The notes: generated by a model from the sequence alone, not told the origin. Counted from the stretch's first letter, positions 1 through 12,774 are shown. The stretch is DNA of 64,000 nucleotides from Lepeophtheirus salmonis (GCF_016086655.4 NC_052137.2:1922001-1986000); one strand, 5' to 3'. Numbers and translations are program-made.

Positions 1-3000
1 TCTATTTAGGATGAGAGAAGTAGTGGTATACTTGGACAACAATATCTGATATTTGCAAATTTAATAATAGTTAATTTTATTGCCTACTATATGCAAGGAT
101 GAATGTATTTAGACATTAGGATCTACTATTGAGAGTTTTCATGTGACATCGGGATCTCAAGTGTTATCGGACATTTGTATATCTTATGTAATAAAAATAT
201 CAACTATGAGGTTAGACTAAGACTCAACTGAAAACGTTCTATATGTATTGAAATTTATGACATCCAGTTGACGGAGGGGGGAGAGGTGTTTATTGCGGAG
301 TCCACTACATTGAGAACTGATCAACACAAAACGAAGGAATTTTAGCTTTATACTATAATTTTTTTTCGATTGGTATAATTTTTTGTGAGGAAATAGGGAT
401 TTAAAATATAACTAAGCCCCCCCACCCCCCCCCCCAATATAATCCTGTGGAAGCCATGATCAGTGGTCTTAAAGATAATCAATATATTTTTTTTTACAAA
501 TACATACAGGGGCGGGGGGATCTAAAAATTAAGAATTACTCCCAATCGGGGGCTCATGTCTTGGTTTCGACAAATACAGAGAGGAGGAGGGTAAAAATTG
601 TATTTTTTTCTGGACGTATCTATAAACCCTTAGAGATAGATATATATATATATACTTGATACAAAATGAAAAAAGGTTTTTTATCTCTCTAGAATTTGAT
701 TGTTTATGCCTCCTCCATGATGGCCGACATCATATAAGTCGGAAGATCAATACTACATGATATAAATAGCCCTTAATCAGACAACACACACTATTTAAGA
801 CTGTTATATTATATTTTAATATACATAGTATTATTTGTAGTTACTCTCACCTGTTGTTACCTTATCTACTTGTCTAATCCCTTACACCAAATCCCGATCG
901 CCCACTTCGTATAGTGTCACTATATAGATAGATACTTCCACTTTGTTGACACTACAATTAATATACTTAGAGGTGGGGGATTAGGGTATTATTTGAACTA
1001 AAAAAAACCAGAGACAGACAATAGTATGAAAATTATTCATACTCATTCAAAATATATATATATTTTTTTTTTTTTGCTAAATTTGACTTTACTGTTGTAT
1101 CTTGATTTGATTAGTTATATAGCTTGGAGAAGAAGAAAAAAGTAAAATAGTGATGAAATAATTATAAAAATGAATGGTCAATGATTTCCAATACTATCAA
1201 GAGGAGCACAAGCTGCTCCCATCACGCAACCTGTTGCTGTGAAACACATCACTTTTAATATGAAGTTCCTGTAGGTAAACTTATATGAACTTTGTACAAT
1301 TATAACAGTCTAGGAAAAGGGACCCTAAAAAGGTTGACCTTTTTCGAAAAAGATATAAAGAGCCTTTATTATTTTTGGGGAAAACGAAAAGTTCCATATA
1401 TCTGATTGAGATGCAAGAGTAAAGTTCGAACCGATAATATAAAAACATAAAAAGTTGGCAAATATGTCATGCGGCAAAATTACCAGTCACGTTAAAGAAA
1501 TGACCTGCTGATATGTTAAAAAAGAAAGCGAAAATTATCGTGGATCACCCTGACATTTCAAAGAATATTTAGCTGCAATCAGCTGTGAGATGAAGAAAAT
1601 AAAGACAAATCCCATTCCGTATCTAGCAAGTGCACATGTCTTTGTTGATCCTCAATTCTACTCTTTGAGTCTAACAAGGACTTGTATTTTTAACTCTCCA
1701 ACCAATCCTCAGTGTCACTTTCCATTATCTATGAGCTCAGTCACTTTATGCTTAGTTGTTCCCTCCTCAAAAATTAAATAATAATGATGAAAACTTTGTA
1801 AAATAAAATAAAAATACTGCCAACTAGAAAAAAATTGCGCACCCGTTCAGGTCATATTTTTTGCGACTATATGAATGCGTATTAAAAAAAAAACATACGA
1901 TTATGCCACTTGAAGTATTCAAACAAATTCTTATGGGAAAAAACACATTATATACACATATCCAAATAGATCAGAAATGAGCAATCCACTCTTCTTTTTA
2001 TTTATTTTTTATCTTGTAAAAATACTCCTCATTGTCGTATGTAGAAGCCGAATGATAAGACCGTATTTGACTTTTTTACGATGTTATAGGAATTTCCATT
2101 TCCTTAGTCCTCTCTAAGTAAGCTCATGTGTAATTATTACATTTTAGAAGAGTCCTTCTTTGATCTAACTATGTTTCATTATGTACATACACTTTAAAAA
2201 AACAAATTCTTTTCTTTTTCAGAATAATATGTATTCGGATTCCTTACACAACTTGTTGTCGACGTCGTTGGCATGTTGTCTTCCTCTAACTAGGTACCAT
2301 GTTATGGTGTCAAAGGAGGGAGGGAAGAGTGTGAACTTTTGTTGCAACAAAATAACTTTAAGAGAGAGAAGAGAAGCAAATGGGAGACAAATTCCATGGA
2401 ATAAATAGCTAGATAGATGACTTCATATTCTCATAACATAATACACACTTAATTGAATTATTCTATGCAGAACCAGAACAGTACTTATATATTTGGAGGT
2501 TGACTAGCAAAATGGCTGTGAGGAAGATCTCCTTGGGAACAAAAGATACTTTAGTAAACAAAATGCACACCTTTTTGTTTAGTATGTGCCATGGATGTCC
2601 AAATAAAAGGCAAACTGCGACATTAGTTTAAAAATTTGTGGAGAAACGATCAATTAATCCAATTTTAAGTTATTTATAATTATGGGAAAAAAATTGTTGG
2701 AACTTGATTTGCGGCATCGCTGTCTTCTCCACGATCCTTCCACAAGAACGAATTTTTCCTGGGGGGTCTTTTGATAAAATCTTTGACATAGTGTTTTTAT
2801 TTTTTTATAATATAATTTTTAGACAAAAGACACGATTTGACAAATAATTTAAAAAAGTAAAAATTAACTTTTTTGAAATTTTTTTAGAGTTAAAGAGGTG
2901 TAGCCAACAACCCCCCCTCTACTCCACCCCGTAGATACAATCCTGAGAATTAGTATATAGTCTGCGAGTACTACTGTACTTGTGTTTTAATTATTCCCCT

Positions 3001-3320
3001 TTCTTTCAAGGAGCGATTTAAGACACTTTGTACTACTTATGAATATCAAATCTACTTAATAACACTTACTTATATGTTAGCTATTATTAATGTGGTTCGT
3101 TTAATCATATTTTTATTATTGTTCTCTTGTTAATTTGGTTAACAATATAAGTTTATTATGTTATTAATTATTACTATTTTTATTATTAAAAAAACTGTTT
3201 TTTATTATCTTTCTTTAGTCCTTTCAGTGATATAATTAACTAGATACATATATATATTCTCTTATGAAAGAATGAAAAACTTCTTATTTTGTTTGAAGCT
3301 CCTTTATATGTACATACATT
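1..3320. other. AT-rich region, no recognised gene
   Basis: Open frames here are under 80 codons, low in complexity and match no family I know. The only structured items are a G/C homopolymer block with a MITE terminus near 416-451 and short TA and T runs (for example 1057-1078). I see no RNA gene or regulatory site that can be supported. Confidence 0.6.
416..451 (+). repeat. Terminus of AT-minisatellite MITE family
   Basis: A C-rich run followed by AATATAATCCTGTGG matches the right end seen in the fuller copies at 22690-23235 and 28070-28385, where the same C-run, TA-rich spacer and CTGTGGACGCCC terminus occur. Here the last few bases (GACGCCC) have been replaced by GAAGCC. Only the end of the element is visible. 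Confidence 0.5.
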
Positions 3321-3919
3321 TTAGTGTTGAGACTCTTTTTGGACCGATATTTCGGTTCAAATCCCAATCACAAACCCTAGACCAAAGTTTAATCTTTTTT
3401 CTTTTACTCTCAATCTATGGATCGAATTTCGCCCAATCCTGATTTATATATAGGTACAAAGTATATGGCTTATGCAACACATTTAACTTCGTAGGATCAT
3501 GTTCTTCCCAATTTCGACACAAGTGACGACATCAATCTTTATTCATCTATAAAATTGTACTAGAAAAATTGCCATAGAGGAAAATGGCCCATATTTTGTT
3601 CAAACTTCATTATAAATTCGCTTCATATATCAATGTCTAAGCATATTTGTTTGTTCCATCCTCCAAGGGCGGACCTTCAAGTGTGAGTAATATTATTACA
3701 ATACTATTTCCTCACAATTTTATAAATTCAATCCAGTCTAATAAGAAATGGAGCGAGAGGACTGATAAGGAGGGGGATAAATATCTTGGGGCCTCTTTAA
3801 ATATGGTTGAATACCCTCCGCTCTCGGATTGACCCGTGGGTAGTGTGAGATTACTAAAAAGCACGGTCAGTCAATACATCCAAGGAACCCCTCTAATACC
3901 AAAAATTAGTTTAATCCCT

Positions 3920-3996
3920 CAGGTTGCGCGAGGTACTTGAGAGTATCCCTGGATCCTTAAAAACCCCTGGTACCCTCAAGTACCCAGCGCAACCTG
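3920..3996. repeat. Long inverted repeat (stem-loop)
   Basis: The arm 3920-3947, beginning CAGGTTGCGC, pairs with 3969-3996, ending GCGCAACCTG. The arms are 28 bp with about four mismatches and a 21-bp loop. It is more GC-rich than its surroundings. It could be a small foldback element or the core of a MITE; no target duplication is obvious. Confidence 0.7.
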
Positions 3997-4149
3997 ATGT
4001 TTTAGAACTATTTTTTTTATATTAGGGGGGCTCTTTGGATGTGTTTGATGCTTTTTGATTAAAAATCATTTAAGCTATATCTATTTTAACTTTGTAAGAC
4101 GTCATTGTACTTGAAAATACATATGATGTCATGTTATAAAAAATATATT

Positions 4150-4250
4150 TGTAAAATTAATCCAGACCGAAATCATTCGGTCCAACTACAAATAAATCCG
4201 TCTCAGACCGGTCTAGGATTTTCAGACTGAAAGCCACCCCTAATATATGT
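4150..4250 (-). repeat. Dispersed repeat end (GGTCTAGGATTTTCAGAC family)
   Basis: Read on the minus strand this begins TTAGGGGTGGCTTTCAGTC, then TGAAAATCCTAGA, and carries several GACCG/CGGTC blocks. The plus-strand sequence at 9593-9660 starts TTAGTGTTGGGTTTCGGTT and shares the TGAAAATCCTAGA block. The two appear to be diverged copies of one element end. The GGACCG/CGGTTC block at 3335-3360 may be a third piece. Confidence 0.45.
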
Positions 4251-4794
4251 ATATGAATATAAAAAATGTTAACTATTCTTTTAAAAGAAAAGGAATGGAG
4301 AAGAAGAAAACATTCCCCCCTCTTTTTCTTTTTTTGTAGCCATGTTATCTCAATTTTTTATACATTTATTTTTTTTGTCCTTGTCTATGATGTTAAAAAA
4401 TATATAAGAAAAATGAAATATATATATATATGTACATTTAATAGGATATAAGTATATCTTAACCATACATAAAATAAAAAGACAGGAATTGTTTGAGTAA
4501 TAATAATCTTTTATATTACTCCTATATATGTATATTTATGAATAAGAATAAATTTTCATTATTCTTCTTTTTATTATATTATATCTCTTTAGGGATCGTT
4601 TCAATAATGTGATGATTATTATGATAACGAAAATATCTGGTTAGAGAGAGAGGGAGAGAAACCTCTCTACATTAGACTGTCCCTTCTTTGAGCTAATGTT
4701 TCATATATTTATTGGTACTTGCAGGAATACACAGCATATGCTGTTATTAAGCTCTGATGAGCGCACAAAAGCCAGACGTACTCTGGTTTAATAA

Positions 4795-5455
4795 TATCAG
4801 GGGCGTCTGCAGGGGGCGAGCTGGAGGGTATGTAGCCTCCTCCTTCACACAGAAAGGGTTTTTTGTTTCTTTACTAAAGATTTTAAAAAAGGTCATCTGA
4901 GCAAATTATGCAGCATAGCCAAAATTTAATATTTGAATTTATTTCTTGTGAATACCGTTCGATTTTTGAACTTTTTCCAAAAAATATATACTTATTGTGA
5001 ATAGTAATGGTGTTTTTTTTCCAAAAACAATTTATTTCTTGTGAATACCTGTCGATTTTTGAAATTAATTTTTGAAAAATTTAATTTTCTTGTGAATGGG
5101 TATGAATTTTTGAATTTTTTTCCGAAAAAATTAACTTTTTGTGAATACCAAGGGGTTTTTGTATTTTTTTTTTTCAATAAAAAATTATTTTCATTGAATA
5201 ATTAAGGTATTTGGAAAAATTTCGCAAACAGCTGTACATTTTTGAAATTTTTTCAAAAAAATTAAATTTTATAAATTGAAATTTTAAATATGAAAATTTT
5301 TCGGTAAAAATATCAAATATTAAATTTTTTTTTTTAAATTCAGTATTTATTTTTTGGTCAGAAGTTAATCTAGTCACAACTGAATACTGTACGGATTCGT
5401 TAAAAAATGGTTTGTCCTTTTGATTTTTTAGCGCCAATCTGATAACCTTAACTTG
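4795..5455 (+). mobile_element. AT-minisatellite MITE, left part
   Basis: The left end CAGGGGCGTCTGCAGGG is followed by a GGCTGGAGGG-like block, a 'gcaaattatgcagcatagcc' segment shared with 53265-53285, and then repeated units of the form GTGAATA..GATTTTTGAA. It ends in GC-richer sequence at 5455 without a recognisable right terminus. Open frames on the minus strand in this stretch (4992-5437) are products of the T-rich repeat, not genes. Confidence 0.6.
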
Positions 5456-5459
5456 GAGG

Positions 5460-6225
5460 GGGGCTAAACTTAAAACCTTATAGAACCAAATAATATGCCA
5501 ATTTATGTGGTTTTAAGCTCTGATAAAAGAGGAAGGAGAAAAGGATATAAACAAGTACATTTGCTCTAATGCTCCGATGTCGATCCCCATTTCTATTCTG
5601 GGCCTTAAAAGGACTTAAAATTATAATCCCGCAATCAATATTCAGGTCTTTTATGAGCAAAAACAAATATTCAATCAGGCTTTGAATATAATTGAATCTA
5701 TTTTAAGAAAGGATATCCACTCTCAGAAATTAAATAATAATGACAACTGCTAAGGAAAAAACCGGGTTTTCACCTCTGCTATTCATTCTCAAAATCGGAG
5801 ACAACTTTAACCGGTATCGTGTCACTCAAAACGGGGGCACTTTCATTTTACTCTAAGTGGCCACATGTTTTATGAATTATGTCCCCCTACTGAGTTATCA
5901 CGACCTTGTCTTCGTCAGAGTTATTCTCTCTGACCATCAATGTATTACTAATAATAGTCTACCCATTAGTAGGTATGGTGTATATAGTTGTAGTGAAGAT
6001 AATATGTATTTCCACAATAGTTACACAATGGAGAGAGAAGGAAATAAATATCATTATATCTATATACATTTATACAGAATTTCTTAAGTATCTACTTTGT
6101 ACATACCTCCATTTTGATGATAATATATACCCTTGTACAATGTACATTAAGCTGTCCCCTTTTTGAGCGAATACCCCCCATAAAAATACTTTTTCTACAG
6201 ATGACTATACAAAAATTGACTGGCA
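5460..6225. other. No recognised gene
   Basis: Moderately AT-rich sequence with short overlapping frames (5857-6166) that show no domain, no codon pattern and no initiation context. I see nothing else in it. Confidence 0.5.
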
Positions 6226-6227
6226 AA

Positions 6228-6340
6228 GTTTGGAGCCTCTTAGATCGGTCCTTTTAATTTTTTTAAATAATATTTTTGGGTGTAAAATGGGCATTTTTAG
6301 TCCTCTTGTATTACCGTCTTAAATATGATGCTATGTAGGT
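6228..6340 (+). repeat. Partial copy of the 7447-7735 repeat
   Basis: The segment ending CTTAAATATGATGCTATG aligns with 7635-7735 (CCCAAATATGATGCTATG) in the same orientation, including the CATTTTTAG block. A second partial copy, matching the other end of 7447-7735, lies at about 6545-6670 (TTTGCGGTGTC against TTTGCGGTATC). These are dispersed fragments of one repeat whose identity I do not know. Confidence 0.5.
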
Positions 6341-6374
6341 TTGTGTTCGTTCTTTTTTATGACTGACGTTCCGT

Positions 6375-6500
6375 CCAGCTCAGTTCGGCAATTTAGTTCT
6401 AAAGCAGATAAAGAATAGTTCTTGATGACGTCGCTCAAATTTATTTCTTCTTTTCATCAGTTCTAGTACTGACAGTCGGACGGTCTTAAGGACTGAACCT
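6375..6500 (-). repeat. Dispersed repeat with CTGTCAGTACTA block
   Basis: Its reverse complement matches 8840-8925 over about 80 bp (CTGTCAGTACTA, GATGAAAA, AGAAGAAATAAA, TCATCAAG). One copy has GACGTCATCAAG and the other GACATCATCAAG. This is probably a small non-autonomous element; ends and target duplication are not resolved. Confidence 0.55.
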
Positions 6501-6944
6501 AATATATATAGACCGGCACAATCCTAATGCAATAAGTAGAAAAACATTGGGATCTAAGATGTCCTAAATAATAATTTGCGGTGTCTCTATGTCATCAAAG
6601 GCTAGTGGTAGTACACGGGATTGAACATCGTTATTAGGAGTCCACGAAAAGACAAGCTTTACTTCAATAAAGTAGAAGATAAGTCCCTAAGAAGTCCTAG
6701 AGGTGGGTTCACTAAAGTCCTTGGGCACTCATTCAGCACCAATATTTTCTCCCTTTTTATTATTATTACTGCACTGCACTTCACTTCATTTTTTTTTTAA
6801 ATTTACTACATTAGGATAATAATTATAAAAAAAGGATGAAGAAATGCGTGCTAAATTGTGCGTAAGCACTTCAGTGATCCCACCTTTAGCTTTAACTTTC
6901 TGTTTTTCTTGAGCACACTTACACTTAATTACTCAATGCTTAGC

Positions 6945-7080
6945 CGATCTCTCCACTAGAATAAAAGAATAATTATTACAATTTAAGTATGAAAAACAAC
7001 ATTGTTCAAGTGACCAACGACAACAAAACCGCACGCTAAAAAATGCTTGGAATTTACAACCCTGAATATATGTGCCCCCC
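6945..7080 (+). repeat. Dispersed repeat, GCACGCTAAAAAAT core (copy 1)
   Basis: Contains ACAACAAAACCGCACGC, then TAAAAAATGCTTGGAATTTACA. Related cores occur near 11255-11310 and 40290-40360. Outside about 60 bp the three copies diverge, so the full element is not defined. Confidence 0.5.
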
Positions 7081-7446
7081 TTTTCTTTTTTAATAGGAGG
7101 CGATGAGTGTAGACACATTTGTTGATAAAATTGCATCTAATGTCACATTCATTTGAATATGACTTTTCCTTATGCTATGGAGTTGTAAAAAATATGAGTT
7201 GACCCCAACGCCGGCGAGGTTTTATTCATTTTTACATGCCGGTTTGATACAACTCAATACATAAATACTCTCTTTTCTTTTTTAATATCATGTACACGTT
7301 CGATTGTATTGTTATTTCTTAAATCAGGGATCTGCGTAGTTCTAAAATACACTCAAAAATGATTAATTTAGATAACGTGGTTGAAGTAAAAGTTGTTAAA
7401 ATAGAATGGAAAATAATTATCCTTGATGAAACAGGGAAATTACAAA

Positions 7447-7722
7447 TCATTGAGTACCTATTAGATCCTTTAAATTATTGAAATCAAGGTGCACAAAAGA
7501 TAGTCGATTTAAGGAGTCCAATATGTCCTCAATAAACGATTTGCGGTATCCCTGTTTTATCAAAGATAACATAGAAGAATGTAGTCCTAAGTAGTTGAAG
7601 TTATAATCATTGTTGAACAAAAAAGAGTCAAAAATTTCTTGTCTATTATGTTCCATAATTATTAAACATATAAGCGACCCCTTAAATTGTCCATTTTTAG
7701 GCTTCTCGTCCTCCTGTCCCAA
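7447..7722 (-). CDS. Unrecognised 91-codon frame inside a dispersed repeat
   Basis: An open minus-strand frame of 91 codons with normal amino-acid complexity; it includes the segment FNNDYNFNYLGLHSSML. I recognise no family. DNA matching its two halves recurs in scrambled order at 6228-6340 and 6545-6670, where the reading frame is broken by stops. It therefore more likely belongs to a transposable element than to a host gene. There is no visible promoter, splice pattern or second exon. Translation is doubtful. Confidence 0.25.
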   Translation of the reverse strand: MGQEDEKPKNGQFKGSLICLIIMEHNRQEIFDSFLFNNDYNFNYLGLHSSMLSLIKQGYRKSFIEDILDSLNRLSFVHLDFNNLKDLIGTQ

Positions 7723-7739
7723 ATATGATGCTATGAGTA

Positions 7740-8810
7740 AAAAAAAAAGGATAAATATAATTTAATATTAGAATGACGATGGTATCATTTTTGACACCAT
7801 TTTGAGTTGGGGTAAAATATTACTTAATGTTCTAATCCTAACCTTCCATTTTTTTAATTTTTTTTTGTATTTTATTCAGCGTGAAAACACGAAGTCTAAC
7901 CAATGTTTCGGTTTATATTACCTCAGCGAACGGTGGAATCATTTTTGCAAAATAATATATTGCATTAAAGTTAAATCCCTCCTAAATTAATTCTTGTTGT
8001 CTAATTTTTTGAACAGAAAAGGTGTTTTGTAGTCACAATTTTGTAATTCTATGTATTCAAATGTTGTCTCCCTTAAAAAATTTGAAGGGGTCAAATTCTT
8101 CTGAGTATTTTTTCTTCAAATTTGTCTTCCTAATACAAAACAGCATGTTACTGTCAAATTTTTTACAATTTACATTTAATTTGTCTTGCTTAAAAAAATG
8201 TTCTCTCTCAATTTTGTCTTTGCTCACTTTTCTTAAATTTATTTGTCAAATTTGTCATTTAACAAAAAAATTATCTCAAAAAGTCTTCAAAGAAACATCT
8301 TAGTCACGGAGTATTTGTCCTGAGTTATTGCCTTCTTATCATTTATATAAGAAGAGTTGAAATAATTTTTTATTAATATGTTATGTTACGGGACTAATAA
8401 AACGTCATTTCCGTCAATTAATTAGGTAATTAAATGAAGCGCGTAAGAATTTAAATACATGATATTTAAGGTATCTTTCTAGAATAGTTACTTTTAAAGT
8501 AGAGTATTGTATATATGTTGCGGAGAAGTTGTAATTTCTTCGTCTTGAAATCCATTATTTAATGGCAATGTTGGTCATTCTAATTAGAAACTATTAATTT
8601 ATTGCTATCATTTCATTTTGATTCATTAAAACTACAGGGTTATTATATATTGTTGAGTCATATAACTATGGGCAGTTGAACTTTATACGATGCCACAGAG
8701 TACTTATATTTTAGTCATTTGTATAAAAATAGTCAAAAATGAGACTTCTGATATATGTATCAGCCATATAATATTTAATTATTGCATTAACCTTATATCA
8801 AGGTGTGTTA
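7740..8810. other. No recognised gene
   Basis: T-rich, low-complexity stretch. The plus-strand frame at 8022-8303 is rich in F, L, S and K and consists of repeated CAAATTTGTCTT-like phrases. I see no domain or repeat family here. Confidence 0.5.
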
Positions 8811-8839
8811 TGTCGGTACTTATATAGCCGGTCGAGTCG

Positions 8840-9065
8840 TAGGAACTGTCCTGTCAGTACTACAAGTGATGAAAAAAAAGAAGAAATAAAGTTAAGTGAC
8901 ATCATCAAGGACCGAGCTTAATCACCTTTATTGTATCCTGGGACCAAACATCCTAAAAGAAACTGAAGGAAAGACCCAAAATCAGTTGGTAATTGACCAA
9001 TTCTTTCCAATTATGGGACTTTTATATAATCATTGTTGAAAATTCTCCCGATTTAACAAGAGGTA
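8840..9065 (-). repeat. Dispersed repeats: CTGTCAGTACTA copy joined to a ~230-bp family copy
   Basis: The first part (8840-8925) matches the reverse complement of 6375-6500. From about 8925 the sequence, read on the minus strand, follows the 230-bp family: CCAACTGATTTTGGG, then CTTTC..TCAGTTTCTTTT, then GATACAATAAA. Related minus-strand copies lie at 10630-10740 and 55340-55500. Confidence 0.5.
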
Positions 9066-9592
9066 ATTCTAATTTGGTCAATCAACAATATAAGGATAAA
9101 GTTAGACTTCATTCTGATCAATCACAGTATTTATTTAAATATATAAGCATAGAGATAACATTGTATTCAATTTGGCCGCCGTCACCTGCCAGCCAAACCT
9201 AATGATATTTCGGTCAACATTTTTGTGTCAACATCGTGTTATAAGTTTTGGGAGTGAATTGAACCGGACCGAGATGGAACTGGACGGGATTTCAGTATTA
9301 TATCCTACATATGGACCGACTCATCCCAAGTACTGTAAATCCTCTTCATTTACAATTAGTCATCTCATTCTTGAGTTGCAACTTGAACACAACATATACA
9401 AATGTATGCATACTGCCAAGGGAGATACATCCACCCCCTATGATGTTTGTAATATGATTAAATTTCTGTGAGTTGTTCGTTCAGGGATGCTTTCTTTTTA
9501 GTTCATGGGGAGGGAGAGGAGGGGGAGGGGAAGGGACAAATCGACATTATTATTATTTCTGAATTAGTTCCCTTTTAACCCAGTACATACAT

Positions 9593-9770
9593 TAGTGTTG
9601 GGTTTCGGTTTGAAAATCCTAGAACGAGCCAAGACAGGCTTTGATTATTAATGGGTCAAACTAATTTGTTCACAAAACAAAATTATATCGATAAATCATT
9701 TCTGATGACGTCAGTTGTGTTTCAAAATGTTGAACATGGACCTGCAATGACGTCATATAATGTGATGGGC
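9593..9770 (+). repeat. Dispersed repeat with two TGACGTCA octamers
   Basis: Starts TTAGTGTTGGGTTTCGGTT, matching the minus-strand end at 4250. It carries perfect TGACGTCA palindromes at 9706-9713 and 9748-9755. This octamer is the CREB/ATF site, but nothing shows that it is bound here. Confidence 0.4.
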
Positions 9771-10629
9771 AAATCATATTTGCCCAACTTATAAATCAGG
9801 AGTGGTGAGATAATTTGTCCGTTAATTGAGAGCGAAAAAGTTTGTCAATGGTTTTGAAAACGATTAAATGATGGTGGAAGATGGCTGTCCGGATGGAAAT
9901 ATTAGTCTAGAAAAAATCACTTATAGCGAGCCGGAAAAAGGTTAGACCGAGTCTCAACTCGATGTAGTATAAATGAAAGAAGTCTTATGGGTATTCAAAT
10001 ATATATATATGTTGATTCGTAATCCTCTTATAATTTCCAACCATTTCAAAAGCCAACGCTCAGCTGCTGTTCTTTACTAACAACAAATTAGATATAATTT
10101 TTTTTACGTATATCTATGGCTTTCCCAACTAGAGTATGCCAAATTGCCCCTAGCCTACGTTTTGACTTCAAACACTAATATCTCACAGAACAATAAACGG
10201 ATTATTAACATATAGCTCTTAAATTTACCATACATAATTATTTGTCATAAAATCAAATGCGTTTGAGAATGTATGCTAATATTTGTTTAAAAAAAAAGTC
10301 GGTCTTGGATCGTGTCTCAGCACTAATACATCCATATATTATACTAAAAGCGAGGGGACTCTCAGATATCATCTTCTCCCCTCTAATGCTTCTTCATCTG
10401 ATGATGCACCCCCCATCATAATTATAGCAACCAAAGTCCCCTTCCTCCTCATCTTATTTATCTTCTTCATGCAAGAAGGGATGTTGTACGTGTTCCTCGT
10501 TTGTTCGTTCCCCCAACAACTCATCCATATGCTGTTATTCTTCATATTTCGTTGTTATCTATAGAAATGACCATACTCATTTGGAAAAGTAACATTTGCA
10601 CTTATAAGTAATTGTTTCTTATGGAACAA

Positions 10630-10740
10630 TCACTAACCGCGTCCTTACCTGTAGTGCATCACGCTACCTTTCCTCCCAAAAGAAATGGAAAAAAGGACCA
10701 AAATCATTTGGTAGTTGGCCAAATAATTCAATCACACCAA
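10630..10740 (-). repeat. ~230-bp repeat family, minus-strand copy
   Basis: The plus strand reads CATCACGCTACCTTTCC, then AGAAATGG, AAAAAGGACC, AAAATCATTTGG and TAGTTGGCCAAAT. This is the reverse of the CAACTGATTTTGGGCC..GAAAGGTTGCG core seen in the arrays at 14235-14760 and 32740-33420. Confidence 0.5.
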
Positions 10741-11199
10741 CTCCTATATTATTTTTTCATCATTTTTAAAATAATAAATTATATATTGTTAAATCTACTT
10801 AGTATTTTATTCGATACTGTATTATAATATTGCTTCGTAATATTTGATTAAAAGAGTGGTTAATCATGATGGCCAAAATATTTCTATATATATTTGAAAT
10901 AATAAAATGGTATATATATATATTCTACTATAAAAAACGAGGGATCAACAAGAAATTGTATTACTGTTCTTTTGGAAAATGAACATAATTATAGAATAAC
11001 CCATTACTTTGTGTATTTATCAAAAAGAATAAATTATGAAATAGGCATGACATATCAAGGGGCAAGAGGGAATCGATAGCTGACAACGAAATACATTGAG
11101 TATTTTTTCTGTTACCCAAGTAACGCCTTGCTGAATAGTATACCAAGATGGCATAAATCACGTCATGGGGAACAGAGGATAAAAGTAACCCTTTGCCTT

Positions 11200-11330
11200 T
11201 TTTGTAGAATTAAAAAATATGGATAGTAACTTTAGACGATAATAAAGACTGTTTTAGTGCAAACAACAAATTTTGCACACTAAGAAATGTTGAAGATTTA
11301 CAACTGTACCTATAACTATAGCTGTGATAT
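11200..11330 (+). repeat. Dispersed repeat, GCACGCTAAAAAAT core (copy 2)
   Basis: Contains GACTGTTTTAGTGC, then AACAACAAATTTTGCACAC, then TAAGAAATGTTG and GATTTACAACTGTACC. It aligns with the cores at 6945-7080 and 40290-40360. Confidence 0.45.
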
Positions 11331-11334
11331 ATAT

Positions 11335-12770
11335 GTCCTTAGACGAGTGCGTGTCTTTTCGTAGGTGCAACCTAAACATGCTTATTTTTTCATTCTTGAG
11401 GAGAGAAAATCTAAGTATAAAGTCTATGTATAAAATTGCAAAATGATCGTCCTTCTTCTTTTTCCGAATAAGATTGAATAAGGTCATTTTAGAAATGACA
11501 AGACAAGAATGTTTTTATTAAAGTTCATTTTAAAAAAACAAAAACATTTTATTCTTTAAAAAGATGTTATTTGATAAATATAGTGAAAATATTTTTGTTT
11601 TGTCTTCTTAAGAAAAGGGTTACAAAATGGCCATAAATTATATTGCCTATTTTTTGGGTGAAGGAGGGGTGATGGTGGTATTGAGGGGAATTCTTGTGGT
11701 CAAAATTGTCGTACAGACAAACATTTTTGTCCAAAAATGAAATAACTTTTTTGACACAATTTGAAATGAGCAAAAATCACTCGTCATTTTTTTAAAATTA
11801 CACTTATCTTAATAAAGTTTTTGTCAAAAAGCCCATCGCCAACCAAAGAAAAATTATATTAACGGCCCTGTCTTATATAATGGGCCTTCCATTGTACAAA
11901 AAATTATGAAAAAAAAAAAATTATTTATATGTATATAATCCTGCGGACGCCCCTTATCCTACAAAATGTGCAACCCTACTTGTACGAAATGAATAAATGG
12001 GAGAGCTTTGATTGATGTAATTAGTAATAGTATGTCTCTCATCAAAGGATTTTTCTAATAAAATAATGATAAATAGTTTAAATACACAAATTACAAAGTA
12101 TATAAGTATTTATGTGTTTGAACATAATAATTATTCCATTAGACAGATAGAGAGAAAAAAAAATAATAAAAAAAAAAAAGATCAGTCAGGCTATAAATAA
12201 TTCTTGAGAGAGAATATTTACACAATATATGTTATATTATTATAGTTTTTATTTTTCTTCTTCTTCTAGGAAGAAGAAGAAAACTAAACTTTGATCTTTT
12301 ACCTCCCCCCTCCTTCTACTTTTAGAAGGAACGAAGAACATACTTAAGAAGGAATCAAATCAGTTATTATTTCTTTAAAGCAAACATACAGAAAAGTACA
12401 CACATATACAACATCAATTTTACATCCAATAACTACACATAGTCAAACTTACATATTTATTATTTGATGATGTTGATAAGGAAAAGAAGTTATATTATTA
12501 CTTAATATTACATATAATATGTACATGCTCTATGCATGGTGGTGCTTGTTGAGGAGAAAAGAGCTTTGACGTCTTTATGGCTTTTTAAAACATTTATACT
12601 TCTTTACAAATCATACTTATTGTTTGTTATGGTTATTAGTTGACACGAATACTATTTCGATTATTAGTCATATTCAATATATATTATGCAGAGTCCATCA
12701 GATAATTCCTCACAAGGTTTGACTTCAACAACAAAATGAATAACAAACCTAGCTCATGTACAAGTCCGGA
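11335..12770. other. No recognised gene; one MITE terminus
   Basis: AT-rich sequence with short frames only. An isolated right end of the AT-minisatellite MITE (ATAATCCTGCGGACGCCCC) lies at 11935-11956. A CT/GA-rich near-palindrome (TTCTTCTTCTAGGAAGAAGAA) lies around 12256-12278. Nothing else can be supported. Confidence 0.5.
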
Positions 12771-12774
12771 AAAT

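Noticed and set aside
3350..3375. GGTTCAAATCC, a perfect tRNA/SINE B-box
   Set aside because: No A-box at the right distance and no cloverleaf; the GGACCG/CGGTTC context fits the dispersed repeat near 4150 and 9593.
4992..5437. Two adjacent minus-strand frames (61 and 87 codons)
   Set aside because: Fall inside the AT-minisatellite MITE; repeated K, F and N phrases are by-products of the repeat.
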